Of a stretch of DNA of 64,000 nt, positions 37,401 through 45,100 are shown in pieces (the stretch's first letter is position 1; each line of letters starts with the position of its first letter). The position numbers and the translations under genes are program-made. Origin of the DNA: Solobacterium sp. (lineage in GTDB: Bacteria; Bacillota_I; Bacilli_A; Erysipelotrichales; Erysipelotrichaceae); contig JAFWEW010000002.1 of assembly GCA_017512725.1 (NCBI GenBank), positions 1 through 64,000 on the forward strand, read 5' to 3'. A model generated the notes under the pieces. That model saw only the letters and a list, made by a program, of their open reading frames with translations, made no database searches and was not told the origin of the DNA.

Positions 37401-39199
37401 CGGATCATCAGATCACCTTCACAAATATCAGAAATTTCTATGGGAAACTGCAGGTGGCAAAAAAACTGGAAGGAAATGCGACTGATCCAAGCAAACTCTT
37501 TAATATTAAAATCACACTAACGGATGCTGATAATAAAGCACTTTCTGGTAATCAGACCTATCATCTGAGTAAAATTGATGGACCTGAAATTACGTTTACT
37601 GCGGGTGTTGCGACACTGGAAATTAAAGGCGGAAGCAGTAAAACAATCTATGGAATTCCAAAGGGTTATCACTTTACGGTAGAAGAAGTGAAAGATGATG
37701 CGGAATCACAAAAGTATCAGACAACCTATCTGGTAGAAGCTGCTGATATTACAGATGCAACTCCTACAGATTCCTCTGCGACAGGAACCATAGAGGAAAA
37801 GATGCGTAAGGTTACAGTTACCAATCGAAGGGATACCGGAGCATTGAAGATTACCAAAGCGGTTACGATCAACAGTGAGGCTGTAACGGCATCCAACCAG
37901 ACAAGAGCAGACGGAACCTATAAATTTAATATTAAAAAGAAAGATGCGACGGATGTACTGGCGACAAAAACAATATCGATTGTTAATGGTGTTGCACAAT
38001 CTGTGACAATGGGTGATCTCGAACCTGGCACATATGTAATCAGTGAGGTTGTCGAGACTGATTCACTTATGACGCTTGTTGGGGCAAATGACCAAGAAGT
38101 TGTGGTTACAGCAGGAAAAGATGCGACTGTGCCTGAGATAACATTTACGAACAACCGGGATCTTGGCAGTCTGAAAATTAAGAAAAATGTTACAGTAAAT
38201 GGTGGTACCGGAACAGAGGCAGATGGAACATATATGTTCAAAGTGGAGGGAACTGGATTTGAACAGACGGTTTCTCTGACCATCAACAATGGCCGGAGCA
38301 ATACAGTAAATGTAGATAATCTTGCGGCAGGAAACTATACGGTTTCTGAACTGGAAAGTGGTTCTCCAAATGCTGTAAAACTGATCTCTCAAAACAATAT
38401 ATCTGTTACAGTGGCGGTTGGCAAAGATGCAGCAGTTCCTACTGCTGAGTTCACCAATAATGCGGTTTCTATCAAGTTCAATAAGTATAATTCTGAAGGA
38501 AACGTTACCTTGTCTGGTGCGACGTTTGAACTGAAGGATAAGAACGGAACAATACTAGATACATGGAAAACAGACGGCAGTGTTCATGATATCAGTGAGA
38601 AGGTTGTAAGAGGAGAAAAATATACCCTGACTGAGACAAAAGCTCCAGAGGGATTCGTGAAACTTACAAATCCGATTACGATTGAGATTGATGAAAAAGG
38701 AACGGTAAAGATTGACGGGAAAGCAATGGCGTCTTCCGATGTTGTTAAACTGCTTAATACCAAGCTTGAAGACAAGACAACACCATCTTCTTATACTTCG
38801 GTTGATATTAAAGTTAAAAAAGTATGGGTAGATGGAGACAACGCTAACGGCAAGCGTCCTTCCAAAGTAAGAGTGCACTTGCTGGCGAATGGAGTAGACA
38901 CTGGCGAAATAGCAGAACTCAGTGCCGCAAATAACTGGCTGTTTACCTGGTATGCACTGCCTGTGAACAATGCCGAAGGGAACCTTATTAAATACGAAGT
39001 AGTAGAAGAAGGTGTAGACGGCTATACCAGTTCTGTAAGCGGTAATATGTACAACGGATATATCATTACCAATACAAATAAGAAGAAGTCACCGAAGACG
39101 GATGATGCTCTCCATGTATTTGGCTGGACCGTTACATTACTTGCGTCAATGATTGTGAGTCTTATTGCCGCACTGCTTCTCAGAAGGAAGGAGAAGTAA
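28460..39199 (+). CDS. Giant repetitive cell-wall adhesin (Cna_B/DUF5979-like repeats)
   Basis: 3579 residues. A signal peptide (about 1-28) is followed by a Glu/Pro/Thr-rich low-complexity stretch (about 30-115) and N-terminal adhesin domains with internal isopeptide-type repeats (about 120-1240) homologous to the 1916-residue protein at 42137. A Cna_B domain (near 1255-1375, ending KEVEAPSGYLL) precedes about 15 tandem DUF5979/Cna_B-type modules, then two more Cna_B domains (TETKAPEGFV; VKKVWVDGDNANGKRPSKV). The C-terminus has a sorting-like signal SPKTDD, a hydrophobic segment and RRKEK. It is probably attached to the wall, extending a long stalk. SPKTD differs from the LPxTG of the downstream proteins. 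The gene is visibly more A+T-rich than the housekeeping genes. Confidence 0.88.
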   Translation: MKQSTKKFFAALLSVSMMFNSNMTIFANTDEEEPAETEQPETILNDEGTPVEITQEPTEETPAADPSSEPTETVDTKEPAETEQPAESEEPEKEQPTDSEETTTEESTDPEETTEEENKDETSYTIKAYCFDGVNDIQNYENIDITEKVAFFGEDGAEPAQVAPEIEGYSFDVAMINDTYAEGLRFDAYTVSNEWVSFVDIADENHTVTIRFIYHKEETDPVYITHFECRGNGVTVTADTNENAGLTEGTTLHADYMDPSSDAYKTAVEALETNLWKPDGQVAEYVLYDVYFLTADNERVEPDANVTVNMYFDENISMSDNVDLQHADVVHVTEYGGAEIVGDVTLDDLEVESAWFVSDSFSPFGPRLLGTANNATSSNLRDFLTSAKILDASGSEVTTVKEGAPITIVVSFGENPDGIQFINTGDDMVWSPLPENFTPSNDSGTIEIHGEDSDGKFDVSGNTYTFDSNGTVKFNWNTSDPNFSRLAAGLNAKFTLNVTGSFSGNSTITDKNGENLVNVTVDTTKKATAYKDGAYWGSDNKIHYTVTVTSEGMTNNISVKDIISGTALTFDEGSVTATSSTGNPVTLNPAGETVTNGFSYVIPSMTDKEKITLTYTASVDTAKLTGRGTAEQTGNSITVKPENGEGDTSTKDFNNNIGWTSVDKSAGAVSDDTTATKIIPYTIVVNKEMAASVAGSTITDSITADSQSILSYSGTGITIVVKDKDENTIRTDSIPWNSIQNQGEKSWSYTIPSDDKEKIYRYEISYTASADTSGLSTKTKLENTVTDSNGNSGKASVEVGPTSENEMQIAKTSTEVTWEKTAWKVTVTVPKNGLSKAVVTDTLPVQTYNNEPMVDLLDASTEIKVTGLLDGERYEVDKSDTSKLTVKFYKTVGETETEGLIGGTAKRDIYIEFTTINNEKWLEYAQNVSWLKEHKNTAVLSNGSQEVKAEAEVTPIKSSFNKEFDGFSTTQLSDGTTVPMLKYEIVFTGLSQNDVTITDTFDSTYFEYYLPKDTESWEADYLRGGNQYSQDHKGSSRVNVSASAGSIVFTLTKASIPMNGESYFSHYKLVYYLRVKSAEALRQLNNLAYQSDGGTVPVTNTATSILGNDSVTSNYIVDTVTKEILNNNDLNAQGIDPSTVKPHFQIVANPSAQDLDPDSNTIKLTDSYSGLSVEYDTITANPSEGVTWNASGNTITFTIPDSTRVEISYYARIVGNGNTEIKNKVSLNGQEKDSNRTVNVRSSGAGTVSIPSIKILKHKYGDMTTVLQGAKFELYKDTGSGKFEDAVQVKTRQTDTPVLFITDDKGKCTITEQTGEDGWDLLWNKKYFLKEVEAPSGYLLIDYNPEFTITDGDVADYKKYIFLDKDIIRIADKKIEVKKSLEVNKAIIGSAPEENYTFTMTPVSAKTPASEGVESVDISPIPVPKSLNASVTGAGKAVFDEIEFTQLGTYVYEIAEVIPEDKTESLSYSTDKIIATVVVSMDSEDNVTAEVSYKRISGEIETANDNTITNTYLGSLRIQKSVTVNGEITSSTLADGDYVFNVLDEKNAVVAAETITITNGVSNTIEVKNLAEGTYKVHEATDALKQGMSLTGNNDIQIEVKGGVKGEAAQLASFTNNLTTGGLKITKNVRINNETTSTTYADGIYTFDVADASGSIVATTTIEIKNGIANTAIVNGLQAGNYTVTERVNSNPSSMSLIGQNGLTAIVKAGVNGEDASAPIVNFTNNKVATGSLQITKNVTQNGNAISGSDVADGTYRFIIKDWRGEVVESNAAITITNGVSNTYTRENLPVGNYTVTEVTNDLKLGMNVSVGAEGLSATVAENATSSVAFTNNINTGSLKVQKTVTGNAGDKTADFEFVIHLEYNGVPLSGTYPTIHGTSSGTLTFGDDGNSASFKLKDNETLEVLNLPEGVRWFVTETTVADYDTEYSPQSGTITKNTVSTSTVTNNRESEGTLIIQKKLSGNAALSTDSFTVTVVFSGDDLNTIIKTLSGTSTDTTNTENKTRTIEFTIKGNETATFEYIPNGTVYTVSEGSAEGYEPSYKIVYLDPVNGDEIAVDNRTDGAGSTFNVNSSDVREQSTLHNVEITNTKNTYGDLKLTKTLTGNDIDQNQIFHFNISLTGQNVESSYTAVKTSGSGTSTTTITGTNGQFSVSFKAGEEVVVKNIANGTHYVVTEVEANTDGFITTATGESGDINGGTTAPVQTAAFTNTRNSEGALIISKQLRGNTIEGNQSFSFEVTLTDSNGTAVSGTFSEYVFDANGKHTFTIKGGETIRINGIPNNTNYSVTEASISSYENPKYVVNGREETDTASGTIKGSGEQKVQTVKIINEKNTTGSLSIEKTVRGNTTSTDSFVFTITVEGAGTKEYGLSGLSSLTNISFVDNVATLTLTGGEKAIISGLPNGAAYTVSEASYTSSGYTTVSEGESGNIDHTVIKTAKFYNTKNEFGDLVIQKSIEGNTPADSGDAFKFVVVLTKPDGYAPSTTEKYTVFKNGLQDGGEHDITFSTDNKLTIEITGVAATDSVTIRHLPAGAEYTLTEELKDEQRNKGYENPLFSENGGARSNTCTGTIKPHTEAETGVVEHVDVINTRNTFGNLKIQKTVSGNSGDTTKNFEFTVKVVGAGTKEYDFKKTTAGMTDSTTGKVQFSDDIATINLKHNEVITIKDLPNNAEYIVTEANYQEDGYETTFTGNTGTISSSASTASFNNKRDTVGKLLITKKVTGNASTTSDTYTFNVELKKPDGTSLTGTYNSKIYKGSTAPASGTVALDDAGKTSVTLNADETITIEGLPTGSTYTVSESTTGLTGYESPKYNGVVKENETGTISDSADAVVEVTNTKNLYGGFQLSKATGGNDGDKKKWFAFRIKLTGSDGNPVPDGKYGDLWFKDGLVDTSKDNMHPYKGDGVTTFEDKDYNASYPIIISKTDTVKIYGLPNGTSYEITEEPTSLTKNSYISTVTAGSSSGEIAGTVTKDKINDESSYNLSDHQITFTNIRNFYGKLQVAKKLEGNATDPSKLFNIKITLTDADNKALSGNQTYHLSKIDGPEITFTAGVATLEIKGGSSKTIYGIPKGYHFTVEEVKDDAESQKYQTTYLVEAADITDATPTDSSATGTIEEKMRKVTVTNRRDTGALKITKAVTINSEAVTASNQTRADGTYKFNIKKKDATDVLATKTISIVNGVAQSVTMGDLEPGTYVISEVVETDSLMTLVGANDQEVVVTAGKDATVPEITFTNNRDLGSLKIKKNVTVNGGTGTEADGTYMFKVEGTGFEQTVSLTINNGRSNTVNVDNLAAGNYTVSELESGSPNAVKLISQNNISVTVAVGKDAAVPTAEFTNNAVSIKFNKYNSEGNVTLSGATFELKDKNGTILDTWKTDGSVHDISEKVVRGEKYTLTETKAPEGFVKLTNPITIEIDEKGTVKIDGKAMASSDVVKLLNTKLEDKTTPSSYTSVDIKVKKVWVDGDNANGKRPSKVRVHLLANGVDTGEIAELSAANNWLFTWYALPVNNAEGNLIKYEVVEEGVDGYTSSVSGNMYNGYIITNTNKKKSPKTDDALHVFGWTVTLLASMIVSLIAALLLRRKEK
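32998..38463 (+). repeat. Array of about 15 tandem repeat modules in the adhesin
   Basis: Modules begin near 32998, 33320, 33651, 33966, 34315, 34737, 35098, 35461, 35797, 36234, 36588, 36976, 37439, 37836 and 38162. Each opens with a strand such as SLKIQKTVSGN and ends with TVTE...ATFTNN. Two kinds alternate by block: a short type with ITNGVSNT and LAEGTYKV (modules 1-3 and 14-15) and a longer type with KGGET-I-GLPNG--YTVTE (modules 4-13). DNA identity between modules is modest, so the array is old rather than freshly amplified. Confidence 0.8.
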
Positions 39200-39203
39200 T
39201 CGC

Positions 39204-39234
39204 TGCCCATTCTGCTCAATTCGAAAGAATGGGC
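39204..39234 (+). terminator. Weak hairpin after the giant adhesin gene
   Basis: GCCCATTC pairs with GAATGGGC across an 11-13 base loop, 6 bases after the stop; only a weak T tract follows. A stronger terminator lies at 39391. Confidence 0.35.
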
Positions 39235-39390
39235 GGGATGTTTGGCTCTGAGTTTCTGTGATGACTTGGGCTTATAGGATGCAAGCAATGGGAAAAGATA
39301 CCGGCAAGGTATGTGGCAAAACCAAATAACGGGAAAAGATCCTTGCGGTATGTAAGGTAAAGGAAAACGTCACAGATCGATTATCAGAAG

Positions 39391-39420
39391 AGTGGAATGG
39401 CTAAAACCATCCACTTTTTT
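39391..39420 (+). terminator. Terminator between the adhesin and the regulator gene
   Basis: AGTGG-A-ATGG, loop CTAAAA, CCATCCACT, then six T residues. The rest of the 39200-39568 gap holds no gene that I can support. Confidence 0.75.
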
Positions 39421-39568
39421 ATATGAGTGTTAAATACGCGACCAGTTAATAATACATATGTTCCAATTTGTCACATCTGTGTTTCCGATTTTGGCATCAC
39501 GGATTACAATGGTAACCAACCGAAAACGTGATCTGAACCGCAGTAATTCGGGAATACGGGTTTTTATT

Positions 39569-40945
39569 ATGAGCTTGAGAGTTGCAGATCTATTGAAATT
39601 ACCATCATTCAGCAAAGCTGCGATCCTGAAAGGCACAAAGCAGACAGGGCGTTTTGTTCGTACGGTTTCTACCGATTATGGCATTCTGGATGCCGGAGTT
39701 GTTTATGCGGTCGAACAGAACTGCATCGATCTCGATGTCTTTATCAAGAACCATCCGGGTGCTGCGGGGTTTCTGGTTCCTTCCTCCTGCACGTACTGCG
39801 GAAAAAGCAGCCTGCCGGTGATTGCAGTACCGGATATCGCACGCTGTATTTCAGAATATCAGAACTGTGAAAAAGGGATATCACCTGCGGCAGAGCTATA
39901 TAGTGAACTGGAAAAAACAGTGACAGATCTCTCGGGAGCCATGAAGGTGATTTCCAGTCGCATCGGCAGTGAAGTCTATCTTTTAAATGAGAAGAAGGTT
40001 CTGATTGCCGGCAGCCGAAAGATTACAAAGAAAGCATTAACGGAACTGCTGAAAGATCCATCAGTCCTATGTCTGAAGGTATGGGCGGAAAATGAATGGA
40101 GCACCCTGATCTGTGAGGGACAGGCAAATACAGATACTTATCTGCTGAGCTGTGCGGCCCAGGCACTGACCGGCTGGTTCGCACGGAACAGCCGGGTGAG
40201 CACCGCCGCAAAAACCGGAATCGGGCATCTTATTTATAATGGTGAAATGGAACTGGCTCTTCTTGTGGCGGACCAGTGCCGGCTTGATATACCGAAGACA
40301 GCCAATGTATGGCTGCTTTATGGAGATGAAGGTACGGATGCCAAGCCCTGGAGGGCTTCCATCCGGGAATTTTGCCGTTCGTTTGGAACGGTGTTTCTGC
40401 TGGCTGCGATCGGAAGTGATCTGTTACTGGTAATGGAGAAAAACACCAGGTACCATGCGGAACTGCAGCATATGGAATCTCTTTCGGAGTATTGCCAAAA
40501 GAGCAGTATTCCTTTAACACTGATTTCCGGGCTGACGCTTTCCGGCAGGGGTGCCAGCATCCATCAGCTGCGGCAGAGTTTTTCCAGAAACGATGATCTG
40601 GAACAGCTGTTCCCAGAAAAAGGGTTCTATACCGTAACGGATATCTGCTTTGCCAAAGACTGCAGAAGGATCATCCTGCAGGGGTCCGATGAACTGTACC
40701 GTTATCGCAGCATCATCCAGACCCTGAAGGAAGCGACGGATGCGGAAATGGTAAAGACGCTGGCAGTCTATTATATTGATGAAGCGATGTCGGTCACGGA
40801 GACAGCGGATAAGCTGTTCCTGCACCGCAATACGGTAAAATACCGCCTGCAGAAGGCAGAAGATATCCTGGGGATGAACCTTTCCTGTGCGATCGGGATC
40901 CGGGAACTCGTTACGGCACTTGGAATTGACCGATTAATGGGATGA
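39569..40945 (+). CDS. PucR/CdaR-type transcriptional regulator
   Basis: 458 residues from the ATG at 39569 (MSLRVADLLKLPSF), chosen because this matches the start of the PucR N-terminal domain; the open frame extends upstream to 39458 without support. The N-terminal PucR-like ligand domain is followed by a central region and a C-terminal HTH_30 helix-turn-helix (YIDEAMSVTETADKLFLHRNTVKYRLQKAE cannot be shown whole; key part LFLHRNTVKYRLQKAE). No ribosome binding site is obvious. It lies between two adhesin units, each preceded by the same upstream element, and a remnant of a second copy sits at 28116. It likely controls the adhesin operons. Confidence 0.8.
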   Translation: MSLRVADLLKLPSFSKAAILKGTKQTGRFVRTVSTDYGILDAGVVYAVEQNCIDLDVFIKNHPGAAGFLVPSSCTYCGKSSLPVIAVPDIARCISEYQNCEKGISPAAELYSELEKTVTDLSGAMKVISSRIGSEVYLLNEKKVLIAGSRKITKKALTELLKDPSVLCLKVWAENEWSTLICEGQANTDTYLLSCAAQALTGWFARNSRVSTAAKTGIGHLIYNGEMELALLVADQCRLDIPKTANVWLLYGDEGTDAKPWRASIREFCRSFGTVFLLAAIGSDLLLVMEKNTRYHAELQHMESLSEYCQKSSIPLTLISGLTLSGRGASIHQLRQSFSRNDDLEQLFPEKGFYTVTDICFAKDCRRIILQGSDELYRYRSIIQTLKEATDAEMVKTLAVYYIDEAMSVTETADKLFLHRNTVKYRLQKAEDILGMNLSCAIGIRELVTALGIDRLMG

Positions 40946-40966
40946 TTTATTGTGATTTCCGATAAA

Positions 40967-41022
40967 ATGAAAAAATCGGAAACGTTAACACGCATTTTTG
41001 TGGGATGAATGTTGAAAAAAAC
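40967..41022 (+). promoter_or_regulatory. Conserved upstream element, copy 2
   Basis: Near-identical to 28281-28335 and in the same position relative to the -10 region of the adhesin operon. The core read on the minus strand is TGTTAACGTTTCCG, a weaker cre match (12 of 14). It immediately follows the regulator gene. Confidence 0.6.
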
Positions 41023-41056
41023 GGCAATTTCATCCTTTTTTTATTTTTTAAATCGA

Positions 41057-41075
41057 TATAATGTAAGCGTTAACA
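41057..41075 (+). promoter_or_regulatory. -10 box with overlapping perfect cre site
   Basis: TATAAT (41057-41062) overlaps TGTAAGCGTTAACA (41062-41075), a 14 of 14 match to the CcpA cre consensus TGWAARCGYTWNCW. The site covers the transcription start, the classical position for CcpA repression of the pilus operon when preferred sugars are available. Confidence 0.65.
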
Positions 41076-41130
41076 ATTTCACAAAGTACTTTTTAGGACT
41101 GATTCGTATATAAAACAGGAAGAGTACGGT

Positions 41131-41466
41131 GTGACTCAGATTGGACTTACCGTACGTCTGTACTGCATGTCTGAACAGGGATGGATCATGGATGCAAATA
41201 AATTAAAAAAACTGAACCGAACCGAATTGCTGGAACTTCTGCTGGAAGTAACAAAAGAAAATGAACGGCTGAAAAAACGGATCAAAGTCTACGAAGAAGT
41301 CGTTCAGGACAAAGAGATTGCTATTAAAGAAAGCGGAAGTCTGGCAGAAGCGGCGGTAAAGATCAGCGGCGTGCTGGAGGCGGCACAGGAAGCCGCAGAT
41401 CTGTATCTGGAGAATATCAGGCGGATGGAACGGGAACTAGCGGAGCTGCAGAATGACGAAATGTAA
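41131..41466 (+). CDS. Small coiled-coil protein of the adhesin operon
   Basis: 111 residues from the GTG at 41131, which has AGGAAGAG 6 bases upstream. The likely conserved part begins at MDANKLKKLNRTELLELL (ATG 41188), so a 92-residue product is an alternative. It is entirely helical: a short N-terminal helix, a coiled coil (KENERLKKRIKVYEEVVQ), and an Ala-rich amphipathic segment ending in LYLENIRRMERELAEL. Similar small proteins occur beside signal peptidase genes in Clostridia. It overlaps the next gene by 14 bases. Function unknown; a cytoplasmic helper of secretion or pilus assembly is a guess. Confidence 0.65.
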   Translation: MTQIGLTVRLYCMSEQGWIMDANKLKKLNRTELLELLLEVTKENERLKKRIKVYEEVVQDKEIAIKESGSLAEAAVKISGVLEAAQEAADLYLENIRRMERELAELQNDEM

Positions 41467-42046
41467 GTTTACACCCGAGAACTTCCCGGATACCGCTGCG
41501 GTACGACAGGAACTGAAGAGAGTACGTAACCAGAAACGATTCGGTCACTTCATCCTCTCTGCAGTCCGCAGTCTGATCGTCGGAGCAGCCGCTGCTGTTC
41601 TGATCGCAACGCTTCTGATACCTGTATTCCGGATCTACGGTACCAGCATGAGCCCCACATTAAATGAAGGGGAAATTGTAGCGGCGGTTAAGACCAGCCA
41701 TTATAAGCATGGTGATCTGATTGCCTTTTACTACAACAACAAACTTCTGGTGAAGCGTGTAATCGCTTCAAGCGGAGAATGGGTAAACATCGATGAAGAA
41801 GGAACTGTCTACGTCAATGATGTCCGGCTGGAGGAACCTTATTTATTAGATAAAAGCCTGGAAAGCTGTGACATTGAACTCCCTTATCAGGTGCCGGAAG
41901 GAAGAGTGTTTGTGATGGGGGATCACAGAAGTGTGAGCCTCGACAGCCGTATGGAAGAGATCGGCTGTATCGCCAATGACCGGGTGGCAGGAAAACTGAA
42001 ATATGTGATCTGGCCCCTGAACCGGCTAGGAAGCATTTCTCACTAA
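41453..42046 (+). CDS. lepB: Type I signal peptidase
   Basis: 197 residues. One membrane helix (about 37-58) is followed by the catalytic Ser65 in YGTSMSPTL and Lys101 in LLVKRVIA, with the later family boxes GRVFVMGDHRSVSLDSR. Both catalytic residues are present, unlike the inactive SipA-type proteins of some streptococcal pilus loci. Encoded within the adhesin/pilus operon, it is probably dedicated to cleaving the long adhesin and pilin precursors. The N-terminal ~30 residues are cytoplasmic and charged. Confidence 0.88.
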   Translation: MTKCKFTPENFPDTAAVRQELKRVRNQKRFGHFILSAVRSLIVGAAAAVLIATLLIPVFRIYGTSMSPTLNEGEIVAAVKTSHYKHGDLIAFYYNNKLLVKRVIASSGEWVNIDEEGTVYVNDVRLEEPYLLDKSLESCDIELPYQVPEGRVFVMGDHRSVSLDSRMEEIGCIANDRVAGKLKYVIWPLNRLGSISH

Positions 42047-42136
42047 AACGATTCGAAAAGAAAACAACTGTTATACACAGAACCAAAAGCAGTATTAACG
42101 ATATAAGTTTCAAAACAACAGAAACAGAACAGCAAA

Positions 42137-45100
42137 ATGAACTGGAATTCGATCTTCCACAAGAGTCTGCGCAGACATGAGCGCAGACAACTCATAACGC
42201 TGATGTCTGCAGTGATTGCCATTGCAGCTTTTTTTGCGGTTCAGGCGTCACTGTCCAGATACAGTGAAGCACTGTCTTCCGAACCGCGGTGCGGAATGGA
42301 AGAACATGTCCATACAGATGACTGCTATGACGAAGAAGGGAATCTGATCTGCACACTGCCGGAACATGTTCATACGGAAGAATGCTATCAGGATGAGGTT
42401 CAGATTGAAGAACCGGCATTAATGGAAGAAGCGAATAATCCAGAGAAGGATTCCGATGAACCAAAGCAGGGCATCATTGAAACAATAAAAGATGCTCTGG
42501 TTCATCGACTCGAAGAAAACTATGATAATACGACGGAAGATACCGATGATGATGTAACTGTTACTGCGGAATTTAATGATGGCGTCTTACCTGAAGATGT
42601 CGTAATGAAAGTCACTGCTGTTGATGCGTCACAGTATGAATGGCTTGCCAGTCAGGTAACGGATACAGCAAACAGAGAACTGCTTACGTATGATATTTCC
42701 TTCTATAAAGGCGATGAACTGGTAGAACCGGATGGGGATGTAAAGATTACCTTCAAAGCCGGATTTATCCAGGAGAAAACAGATCCGCAGATCGTTCACT
42801 TTGAAGAGAATGAGTGGAATACAGTCGAAAAGACAGAAGTAATTGAAGAAACAGAAGTGAAAGACGGAGAGATTTCAGTCATCACGGACAGTTTCTCTGT
42901 TTACGGAATCATCTACACGGTTGATTTTACCTATGAAGTAGATGGAAACACTTACTATTACAGCATTGAAGGGAATTCCAGTATTTCGCTAAAAGAACTG
43001 CTGCGTCGTCTCAACGTTGTTGATGAAGAAGAAATTGATGACTTTGCAAGCAAGATCAATAATGTATGGTTCTCTGATGAAAGTCTGGTTCAGATAAGCA
43101 GACAGGATAACGGAGACTGGATGCTGGAAAGCCTGGCACCGTTCACCAGTAAAGAACAGCTTGTTATTTCCATGAATGACGGACAGAGCTTTTTGGTTAA
43201 AGTGACAGACGAACAATTGACAGATATAACCTCAATGGTCAGCGGGGTCACGATTGAAGGGGCCACATTAAACAGTGAAGGACAATATGTTGTAAAACCG
43301 GGAAAAGACTACATAGTTAAACTGATTTTTGCGGAAAGTCCTGAAAAACAATTTAATGATGAAATACTGACATACAAACTTCCGATTGGAGTTTTGATTG
43401 ATGAAATTCAGAATTATACGTTCAATACCACCGTCACAAAAGATGGAGTTGACTATGTTATTTCTGGAAACACCTATTCTGTCGCCAGTGATGGGACACT
43501 GACAATCAACTGGAATAAGCAGGATCCAAACTATGGGAAACTGCTGGATTCCAACAATATGCAGATAACGGTATTAGTTAGATCGCAGTTTGACAGCAGC
43601 GTAACGAGTCTGAATTTTGGCAATAATACAACGGTGGATTTTTCAGTAGACACAACTGCAAATGTGACTGTAAACAAGACCGGAAACTATGATCCGTATA
43701 CAAAGAAGGTTTACTACACACTTGAGATAACTTCGACAGGAGTGAATAACAATGTTTCAGTTGAAGATGTATTAAGCGGTACTGCACTTAATCTTGATCA
43801 GGATTCAATTTCAGTAACTTTACAGAACGGACAGCCAAGAACATATACAGAAATAAGCAAGAATCAGAATGGTTTTAAGCTAGATCTTGGAACTATGTCT
43901 GATGGAGAAAAAGTGAGGGTAAACTATTCCGCTTCTGTGGACTTTGATGTTCTTTCGTCCGGTGATGGTGAGGTTACATTTGATAAAACGAATAATACGG
44001 TAAAAACGTACAAAGATAATACAGAAACAGATTCCTCTTCAAAAGATTTTACGAACAGTATTGATTATTCTCCGGTAACGAAAGCCGCTGCAATTCCATC
44101 CATTGATATTACAGAGGGTGACAAGACCTATCGTGAAATCGAATGGACTATTCATGTGAATGATCCAAGAAATGTTTCGCTGGCAGGTAAAACAATAAAA
44201 GACAACAATCTTTCTCCAGATGTAATGAAATACGCAGGAGAAGGGATTCAGATTTTAGTCACAAAAGAAGATGGTACGACGGAAAACAGAACAGTCAGTT
44301 GGAATGATTTGAATAAAAGTGATAATGGTTGGACTTATAGCGTTCCGGACACTGACGGGAAAGCAAGCTATCTGATTACCTATAAGACCAGAGTAGAAAC
44401 TACAGATATGCTGCTGGATACAAAGATTACCAATAAAGTTGAAACCCCTTATGATGAGGAGACAGTTACCAATACCGTTAAACCACTTCCGGAAAACAAA
44501 CTGACGATCAATAAAAGTGGAAAAGTAATAGAAAATAACCAGTCTGAATGGAAAATTGAAGTGAATGTTCCGGCAAAGGGATATACATCCCTTGAAGTAA
44601 CAGATCTTTTCCCGCTTGGCCTGCAGGATGTAACCAATGGTTATTATTTCCTGGATACCTACGTTACTGGTTCGCTTACGGTTACGGGCCTTGAAAGTGA
44701 CGAGGGCTATACGATTGAATCGATAACCCGTGATATCAATACTCGGCACGATGACAATACGGTTTCTTCCGAAAACAAAGAAATCGGCAAAAAGCTGGTT
44801 TTCCACTATCAAAAGGATGGAAATCAGCAGAATGGATTAAAAGCAACTGAAAATGCCAGAACGATAACAATCAAATTAAAAACGGATCATTCCGCATGGA
44901 AAGACGGAACACTTCCGGAGTGGCTTTATCAGAACTATATCAATACTGCAGAGGCAGCAGTAGGAGAAATAAAAGCAGAAGATTTTGAACATCTAAATCT
45001 GAAAGACAGAGTGTTTACAAAGACATTAAGTCCATATGTTGAAACTTATACTGATGAGCAGGGGAATAATCTTCCTGTCTATCATTTTCAGATTGTACTC

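Noticed and set aside
28460-39199. CRISPR-like periodicity in the adhesin gene
   Set aside because: The periodicity is protein-level (100-145 codon modules) within one open frame, not short DNA direct repeats with spacers.
39204-39420. Short similar strings GGGAAAAGAT...GGTATGT repeated downstream of the adhesin
   Set aside because: Too short and diverged to call a repeat; no array structure.
42047-42136. Promoter between the signal peptidase and adhesin genes
   Set aside because: No convincing -35/-10 pair; the genes are more likely one operon.
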